Shown one piece after another: positions 1 to 5,308 of a stretch of DNA of 11,274 nucleotides (position 1 is the stretch's first letter; each line of letters starts with the position of its first letter). A model generated the notes under the pieces. It was not told where the DNA came from, did no database searches, and worked only from the letters and a program-made list of their open reading frames with translations. A program made the position numbers and the translations under genes. Location: contig FR898428.1 of the NCBI GenBank assembly GCA_000437515.1, positions 1 to 11,274 on the forward strand. The letters run 5' to 3'. The stretch comes from Acidiphilium sp. CAG:727 (GTDB lineage Bacteria; Bacillota; Clostridia; Christensenellales; Borkfalkiaceae).

Positions 1-113
1 CCGTAGTTTCTTACGTCGCCTTTATATATGAGTTTAGATAGCAACACCGACATGCTGATCGAGCCGATCAGGTAGCCGATTACCGTGCTTAACACTACTA
101 AAAATATATCCAA
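1..113 (-). CDS. plsY: Glycerol-3-phosphate acyltransferase PlsY, N-terminal fragment cut by window edge
   Basis: PlsY is an integral membrane enzyme that transfers the acyl group of acyl-phosphate to glycerol-3-phosphate, giving lysophosphatidic acid, the first step of phospholipid synthesis in most Gram-positive bacteria. Thirty-seven codons are visible. They encode one hydrophobic segment containing GYLIGSIS (residues 13-20), then LLSKLIYKGDVRNYG, which matches the conserved start of the family (GYLLGSIP..., then DIRxYGSGN). The start is TTG at 111-113. An in-frame TAA lies only two codons upstream, and GAGG at 123-126 is 9 bases before the TTG, so no earlier start is possible. It lies 50 bases after the CmpB-like gene on the same strand and is probably the next gene of that operon. 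The rest of the gene is outside the window. Recognition rests on a short stretch, but the motif is distinctive. Confidence 0.85.
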   Translation of the reverse strand, partial: MDIFLVVLSTVIGYLIGSISMSVLLSKLIYKGDVRNY

Positions 114-163
114 ATACGTTTACCTCGAATACCGTTTAATTTTACGATTTTGAACGGATAATG

Positions 164-886
164 TCAACCGTTTTTCGCTTTAACGTTCTTCTTTTCGTCG
201 TTAAGATAATTATCAAGATCGCCGTTCAGGTCTTTTTTATTACGCAAACCGAAGAAGAAATCGAATTTTTCTTTAATTTCATGCGCCTTTTTAGCCGCCG
301 AAAGTTTGAAAGCCTCGTATTTTACGACGATTTGCTTATCTTTCGCCCACTTTCTTACTTTTGCAACGACTTTGAACGAATAGCAGATGTCGACTATAAA
401 CACGCCGAAATACAGCCCTACGCCGAACGAAAACCACGGGTTTTCACCCAACCACATAGCCGCGTCGACGAAAAGATTATGAAGAAACAGATAATACACC
501 GCTCCTATTATTCCCCAGAAAAGAGTAAATAACGGGCATATTATACCCTGGATATTCCCCCATCTGTCGGAATAATCCCAAAGTTTGACGTTCATACCTT
601 TAATAAAGATAAGTCCCGTGATATATTCGACGAAAGTCATGGCGAAAGTGATTATAGCGATGACGAAAACCGCTCTTAACACGGGCGAAGCGATAAACGA
701 ATAATTAAAAGACGAGATAAAAAACAGGCAGACCGTGCCGACGCCGTAAAGCGGCAGGCAAGGTCCGGTCAGAAATCCCGGATTTATCCATTTTTTATGG
801 ACTATTCTTCTGAAAACGAGTTCGATAAAATAGCCGAGTGTTCCGCCTAAAATGAAAATAAGCGAATAAATTATCAGATAAGCCAT
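164..886 (-). CDS. CmpB-family (putative ABC-transporter type IV) membrane protein
   Basis: A 240-residue integral membrane protein of the family annotated as putative ABC transporter permease or CmpB (Pfam ABC_trans_CmpB). Its true role is not established, and no ATPase partner is next to it. Hydrophobic segments lie at about residues 3-22, 42-60, 68-95, 112-137 and 152-170. Family hallmarks are visible: the GYFIELVFRR start (18-27), NPGFLTGPCLPLYG (35-48), WDYSDRWGNIQG (103-114) and CPLFTLFWG (117-125). The last 65 residues or so form a highly charged, lysine-rich cytoplasmic tail. The ATG at 884-886 is preceded by AAGGAG (893-898) with 6-base spacing, which settles the start. The gene begins 34 bases after the dehydratase-like gene ends and is followed 50 bases later by plsY, so it is probably co-transcribed with both. 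Next to plsY it might serve envelope or lipid homeostasis, but that is inference from position only. Confidence 0.8.
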   Translation of the reverse strand: MAYLIIYSLIFILGGTLGYFIELVFRRIVHKKWINPGFLTGPCLPLYGVGTVCLFFISSFNYSFIASPVLRAVFVIAIITFAMTFVEYITGLIFIKGMNVKLWDYSDRWGNIQGIICPLFTLFWGIIGAVYYLFLHNLFVDAAMWLGENPWFSFGVGLYFGVFIVDICYSFKVVAKVRKWAKDKQIVVKYEAFKLSAAKKAHEIKEKFDFFFGLRNKKDLNGDLDNYLNDEKKNVKAKNG

Positions 887-920
887 AAGTTACTCCTTAT
901 TATTTACTTATCGCAGGGAA

Positions 921-2186
921 TCAAACCGCGTCGGAAGCGTTTTCGGCGTTCTGCGCCAAAGCGAGCATAAGTTTGATTCTGTTATCCTGATTGACCTTTG
1001 ACGCGCCCGCGTCGTAATCGACCGCCACGATATTCATATCGGGGTTACGGTCTTTAAGCGGCTTCATCATGCCTTTCCCGCAAATATGGTTAGGCAGACA
1101 ACCGAACGGTTGAGCGCAGATTACGTTTTTGACTCCCCTTTCTTTGAGTTCGAGCATTTCGGCGGTCAGAAGCCACCCCTCGCCCATTTTTACGCCCGTA
1201 TCTATATAACCGTCTACGAGTTTTACTATTTCGTCGAAAGGCGTCGGGGCGTCGAACACTTCGTAACTCTTTATCACGCCTATAAAACGCCTTTGCTTGG
1301 CGAGCAGAAATTTATAAAGGAAGGTAAACACGGGCAACATTTTACGGTTAAGCCCGAAAAGTTTACAGTCGGTGATTTTAGCGTAAACGGTGTATATAAA
1401 GAAGTCCATAAGTCCCGGAACGACGGGCTCCGCGCCTTCTTTCAGAAGCAATTCTTCGAGCCCGTTATTGCCCAGCGCGGAAAACTTGACGTATATCTCG
1501 CCGACCACGCCTACGCGTACTTTATTCGTCTTATCGACGGGTATTTGCTTAAATCTTCCGAGAATTTTTTTACAATGCTTTTCGACTTCCTTAAAAGAAA
1601 GTTTCATACGTTTTACGGCTTTGCCGAGTTCTTCGGTTATCTCGTCCGCAATGCGTTTCGTTTCCCCTTTATTCTTCTCGTAAGGCTCGACCTGATTTTT
1701 CAGCGACAAAAGCAGATCTCCGTAAAAAATGCAATAAAACATCTTTATCGCAAGCGACGGCGTAATCCTGAAACCCGGATGCTTTTCGAGTCCGTTAAGA
1801 CTTACGGAGATTACGGGAACGAATCCGAACCCCGCTTTTTTCAACGCTTTGCGAAGCAAAGATATGTAGTTTGACGCTCTGCACCCGCCGCCCGTCTGAA
1901 AGTAGATAAGCGCGGTTTTATGCACGTCGTACCTGCCGCTTTGAAGCGCGTCTATAAACTGACCTATGACTAAAATCGCGGGATAGCAAGTGTCGTTATG
2001 AACGTATTTAAGTCCCGTTTCGGCTATCTTTTTGCCGTGCGTGGACAACACGTCTGCGTCGTAACCCTCGGATTTAAGATACTCGGCGATTATCTTGAAG
2101 TGCATCGGAAGCATTTCCGGCACGAGTATTTTATAGGTCTTTTTCATTTCCTTGGTGAAAGGAATATAATTGAGTTGCTTTTTCAT
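921..2186 (-). CDS. 2-hydroxyacyl-CoA dehydratase-like iron-sulfur protein (COG3581-type partner of the activase)
   Basis: This 421-residue protein resembles the C-terminal part of the long activase/dehydratase-like proteins of anaerobes, a branch of the HgdB/double-cubane iron-sulfur superfamily whose reaction is largely uncharacterised. Five cysteines sit in conserved-looking surroundings: C67 (HNDTCYPA), C102 (TGGGCRASNY) and a cluster C357, C363, C369 (ICAQPFGCLPNHICGKG). They are suitable for holding a [4Fe-4S] or larger cluster. The middle, about residues 160-215, is charged and helical. There is no signal peptide or membrane segment, so it should be cytoplasmic. The start ATG (2184-2186) overlaps the stop of the activase gene as ATGA, implying translational coupling and a 1:1 complex. 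A purine-rich GAGAGGG lies about 12 bases upstream. By analogy to known systems, the activase would inject a low-potential electron using ATP. The substrate cannot be told from sequence, and no hgdA/hgdB, CoA-transferase or other fermentation gene is nearby. Confidence 0.75.
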   Translation of the reverse strand: MKKQLNYIPFTKEMKKTYKILVPEMLPMHFKIIAEYLKSEGYDADVLSTHGKKIAETGLKYVHNDTCYPAILVIGQFIDALQSGRYDVHKTALIYFQTGGGCRASNYISLLRKALKKAGFGFVPVISVSLNGLEKHPGFRITPSLAIKMFYCIFYGDLLLSLKNQVEPYEKNKGETKRIADEITEELGKAVKRMKLSFKEVEKHCKKILGRFKQIPVDKTNKVRVGVVGEIYVKFSALGNNGLEELLLKEGAEPVVPGLMDFFIYTVYAKITDCKLFGLNRKMLPVFTFLYKFLLAKQRRFIGVIKSYEVFDAPTPFDEIVKLVDGYIDTGVKMGEGWLLTAEMLELKERGVKNVICAQPFGCLPNHICGKGMMKPLKDRNPDMNIVAVDYDAGASKVNQDNRIKLMLALAQNAENASDAV

Positions 2187-5131
2187 TGCTTGTTTTCCCT
2201 CTCCTCGATCGCGCCGAGCAGACTGCGAAGTCTTATTTTTACGCTGCCCAGATTCGTGATTTCGTCGATTTTGAGTTGCGTATAAATTTTATCGGCGTTT
2301 TCGAGTATACGCCTTACTTCGTCGGTAGTAATTGCGTCCACGCCGCAACCGAACGAAACGAGTTGACAGAGTTCCACGTCTTTATTTTCCGCCGCGAAAT
2401 ACGCCGCTTTATAAAGCCGAGAATGATAAGTCCATTGATTAAGCACGTCGATTTCGGTGTTTTTGTTCTTCGCTAAGTCGCAAACGGAATCTTCGCTGAC
2501 GACCACGAAACCGAGCGATCTTGCAAGGCGGTCTATGCCGTGGCAGATCTCCTCGTCGATATGATAGGGTCTGCCCGCAAGAACGAGTACTTTTTTACCG
2601 TTTGCGCGCGCGAAATTCAATGCTTTTACGCCTTCTTCGGCAACGAATTTACGGTAAGCGTCGAGTTGCTTAAACCCCTTTTCGACCGCTTTGGATATTT
2701 GCGAAGACGTGAAATCGAATTTCTTGCCGAAAATTTCTTTAAGTTCTATTTTTAATTGTTTTTTATCGTTGATATTGAGATACGGATACCAGAAATCAAC
2801 CTTTTCGAGCGCGTCTACGTTGCCCTTTAACAGTTCGGAATAATACGCCACGACGGGGCAATTATAGTGATTGTCGGCGTCTTCGTCGATATTATACGGC
2901 AGGCAGGGATAGAACACTCCGTCAACGCCGTCGTCGATAAGTTTGATTACGTGCCCGTGCATTAGTTTTGCGGGATAGCAAGCCGTGTCGGAAGGTATGG
3001 TAAACTGACCGAGTTCATATATTCTCTTGCTGGACACAGGCGAGAACACGACGTCGAAACCGAGAGCCGAGAATATACCGTGCCAGAGCGGCGCGAGTTC
3101 GTAAGTCCCCAGCCCCAACGGCAACCCCATTTTATATCCGCAGTTTTTTCTGTCTTCCGCAAGGCGTTTAAGATACGCCCGCTTCGATTCGTAAACGTCG
3201 GGATAATCGACGTATAGCGAGGTTTTACCCGTGGGACGATCGCAGTTGTTGCCCGATATGAAAGTCTTTCCGTCGGAAAATTTGTTGACGGTAAGTCGGC
3301 AACGATTAGTGCAACCGCCGCAGGTCGTAGCCTTGGTTTCGACCGAGAAATTTTCGAGTTCTTCTACGCCGGCAAGCGTACTCTTCGTTTTGCCGATGAC
3401 TTTCAGAGCCGCTCCGTACGCGCCCATAAGCCCGGCAACGTCGGGGCGAATAACTTCCGCGCCGACCTCGCGTTCGAACGCGCGAAGCACGGCGTCGTTA
3501 TAAAAGGTGCCGCCCTGAACGACTATTTTTTTGCCGAGTTCGTCGGCGGAATTTACCCTGATGACCTTATATAAAGCGTTTTTGACGACGCTTAAAGCAA
3601 GCCCCGCAGAAATATCTTCGACGGTAGCGCCGTCTTTTTGCGCCTGCTTGACCGACGAGTTCATAAAAACGGTGCAACGGCTGCCCAGATTTACGGGGCG
3701 GGCGGCGAAAAGTCCGATTTTTGCAAATTCTTCCGCCGTATAACCGAGAGCCTTGGCGAAAGTTTCCAAAAACGAGCCGCAACCCGACGAACACGCCTCG
3801 TTCAGCATGACGGCGTCTATCGCTCCGTTCCTTATTTTGAAGCACTTAATGTCCTGCCCGCCGATGTCGAGTATAAATTCGACTTCAGGACAGAAATATT
3901 TGGCTGCGGTATAATGAGCGATGGTTTCTACCACGCCTTCGTCTACGGAAAAGGCGTTTTTTACGAGTTCTTCGCCGTAACCCGTAACCGCGCTGCCGCA
4001 GATTTCGGCTTCGCTGCTTAAAAGCGAATAAAGTTCGAGCAATTTTTCTTTGACGACCGCCAGAGGCTCGCCTTTGTTCGCGCCGTAATACGTATATAAA
4101 AGTTGCTTGTCTTCGCCTACGGCGCACAACTTGGTGGTCGTGCTTCCGCAATCGATACCGACGTAAACTTTGCCCTTGTAAGTCTTTATATCTCCCCTTT
4201 TTACCGAATACGCAGACTGCCTTTTTATAAACTCGTCGTATTCTTCGCGGGTTTTGAATAACGGAGCGGTAACGGCGCCGACGACGCCGTCGCCGCACTT
4301 TTCTATCGCCGAGAGAAGATCGGATAATTTGGTTTTTTCCGCCGCCTTGTGGGCGTAATAAGCCGCGCCGAGCGCGACCGCATAACGGGCGTATTCGGGG
4401 AAAACCGCGTTTTCGTCGGAAAGTTTAAGCGTTTCTTTGAACGCCTTTTGAAGTCCTTTAAGATAGAAAAGCGGACCTCCGAGAAAAAGCACTTTCCCGT
4501 CTATCTTTTTACCTCTCGCAAGCCCCGCGATCGTCTGCGTAACGACCGCTTTATAGATACTCGCCGCGACGTCTTCTTTTCTCGCGCCCTGATTAAGGAG
4601 CGGCTGTATATCCGACTTGGCGAAAACTCCGCAGCGGGAAGCGATCGGATAAGCCTTTTCGGCTTTAAGCGACAATTTATCGAGTTCGTCCGCCGAAACG
4701 TTCAAAAGAGTAGCCATCTGGTCTATAAACGCGCCGGTTCCCCCCGCGCAAGTGCCGTTCATACGCTCGTCAAGACCGCCGTTTTTGTCGATGAAAATCA
4801 TCTTGGCGTCTTCGCCGCCGAGTTCGATGACGCAATTTACGCCTTTTTCTTTATACTTTACGACTTCGCCCTCGGCGTAGACTTCCTGCACGAAAGCAAC
4901 GCCCGCTTCGGAAGCAAGCCCCAGCGCAGCCGAACCCGAAAGAGCGGCTTTTACGGTTATATCGCCCTTTTCTTTAAGCAAATCTCCGAGCATAGCCACG
5001 GTCTTTTCTCTTACGGCGGAATTATGTCTTTCGTACCTCTCGTACAAAACGCTTTCTCCGTCGGTAAGTACGACCTTCGCCGTCGTCGAGCCTATATCTA
5101 TACCTAAATCGTAAATCTTTTCGTTAGTCAT
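2183..5131 (-). CDS. Acyl-CoA dehydratase activase, two tandem BcrAD/BadFG (HgdC-type) ATPase halves plus DUF2229
   Basis: ATP-dependent activase that by family knowledge passes one low-potential electron to a dehydratase or double-cubane partner. Numbered from the ATG at 5131 (982 residues), the first ASKHA ATPase half has DIGSTTAK from D12, GGEDAK near 105-110, and cluster cysteines C128 (NGTCAGGTG) and C167 (SRCGVF). The second half repeats this with DCGSTTTK from D327, GGQDIK near 424-429, C447 (EACSSGCG) and C486 (SRCTVF). The 39-residue cysteine spacing is identical in both halves. HgdC uses one such pair per subunit of a homodimer, so this chain could form the dimer internally. A CxxCxxxC motif follows at 604-611, then a DUF2229-like region with SDTACYPAK (C718 within it), PCLPYN and LAGRPYHIDEE. 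An upstream in-frame TTG at 5176 would add 15 unrelated residues and was rejected. Neither start has a clear Shine-Dalgarno. It is the first gene of the cluster and overlaps its partner by 4 bases. Confidence 0.88.
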   Translation of the reverse strand: MTNEKIYDLGIDIGSTTAKVVLTDGESVLYERYERHNSAVREKTVAMLGDLLKEKGDITVKAALSGSAALGLASEAGVAFVQEVYAEGEVVKYKEKGVNCVIELGGEDAKMIFIDKNGGLDERMNGTCAGGTGAFIDQMATLLNVSADELDKLSLKAEKAYPIASRCGVFAKSDIQPLLNQGARKEDVAASIYKAVVTQTIAGLARGKKIDGKVLFLGGPLFYLKGLQKAFKETLKLSDENAVFPEYARYAVALGAAYYAHKAAEKTKLSDLLSAIEKCGDGVVGAVTAPLFKTREEYDEFIKRQSAYSVKRGDIKTYKGKVYVGIDCGSTTTKLCAVGEDKQLLYTYYGANKGEPLAVVKEKLLELYSLLSSEAEICGSAVTGYGEELVKNAFSVDEGVVETIAHYTAAKYFCPEVEFILDIGGQDIKCFKIRNGAIDAVMLNEACSSGCGSFLETFAKALGYTAEEFAKIGLFAARPVNLGSRCTVFMNSSVKQAQKDGATVEDISAGLALSVVKNALYKVIRVNSADELGKKIVVQGGTFYNDAVLRAFEREVGAEVIRPDVAGLMGAYGAALKVIGKTKSTLAGVEELENFSVETKATTCGGCTNRCRLTVNKFSDGKTFISGNNCDRPTGKTSLYVDYPDVYESKRAYLKRLAEDRKNCGYKMGLPLGLGTYELAPLWHGIFSALGFDVVFSPVSSKRIYELGQFTIPSDTACYPAKLMHGHVIKLIDDGVDGVFYPCLPYNIDEDADNHYNCPVVAYYSELLKGNVDALEKVDFWYPYLNINDKKQLKIELKEIFGKKFDFTSSQISKAVEKGFKQLDAYRKFVAEEGVKALNFARANGKKVLVLAGRPYHIDEEICHGIDRLARSLGFVVVSEDSVCDLAKNKNTEIDVLNQWTYHSRLYKAAYFAAENKDVELCQLVSFGCGVDAITTDEVRRILENADKIYTQLKIDEITNLGSVKIRLRSLLGAIEERENKQ

Positions 5132-5141
5132 ATCACAACGT

Positions 5142-5170
5142 ATTTTATCACAAACAAAAAAAAATAGCAA
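5142..5170 (-). promoter_or_regulatory. Putative sigma-A promoter of the activase operon with a T9 spacer
   Basis: On the minus strand, TTGCTA (5165-5170) and TAAAAT (5142-5147) are 17 bases apart. They match TTGACA/TATAAT at 4 of 6 and 5 of 6 positions. The spacer includes nine consecutive T (5156-5164). The -10 box ends only 10 bases before the ATG at 5131, so transcription would begin about 2-4 bases upstream of the start codon. No Shine-Dalgarno precedes that ATG, which fits a leaderless or near-leaderless mRNA. The match is good, but AT-rich DNA gives such matches by chance. Confidence 0.45.
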
Positions 5171-5208
5171 ACGCAAAGGGCGTCAGACTTGAGCGGCAAA
5201 AACATTTT

Positions 5209-5274
5209 CACTTAAATTTCCTTCGTTTTCCGTTATTTTTGTGATTTCGCTCTAAATATCCGTTAATTTAAGTG
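5209..5274. repeat. 10-bp inverted repeat with 46-bp spacer in the divergent intergenic region
   Basis: CACTTAAATT at 5209-5218 is the exact reverse complement of AATTTAAGTG at 5265-5274. The arms lie between the two divergent genes, and the right arm ends 10 bases before the first of two TATAAT hexamers of the flippase gene. The spacing and low GC argue against a terminator. A pair of sites for one DNA-binding protein is possible, but nothing proves it. Confidence 0.35.
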
Positions 5275-5284
5275 CAAAAAAAAA

Positions 5285-5300
5285 TATAATATGATATAAT
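5285..5300 (+). promoter_or_regulatory. Tandem TATAAT -10 boxes upstream of the flippase gene
   Basis: Two perfect TATAAT hexamers lie at 5285-5290 and 5295-5300. The second is preceded by TGA, making an extended -10 (TGATATAAT, 5292-5300), which can work without a good -35 box; none is obvious. An A9 tract (5276-5284) sits directly upstream. The second box ends 8 bases before the ATG at 5309, so a start point at the usual distance would fall on or next to the start codon. Confidence 0.5.
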
Positions 5301-5308
5301 TAAAAGGT

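Noticed and set aside
1086..1874. 262-codon open frame on the plus strand opposite the dehydratase-like gene
   Set aside because: It lies antisense within a clear family gene, has no recognisable domain or ribosome binding site, and has the aromatic/arginine-rich composition typical of antisense frames.
3885..4298. Extremely arginine-rich minus-strand open frame
   Set aside because: It is an out-of-frame reading of the same strand as the activase. The arginine runs come from CGN-rich phase, not from a real basic protein.
4349..5107. 252-codon open frame on the plus strand opposite the activase
   Set aside because: It is wholly inside the first ATPase half of the activase, and its translation is arginine/phenylalanine-rich with no motif.
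5132..5176. Extension of the activase to an upstream TTG start at 5174-5176
   Set aside because: The extra 15 residues are read from the T9 tract and promoter-like DNA. They have no family similarity, and no Shine-Dalgarno precedes the TTG.
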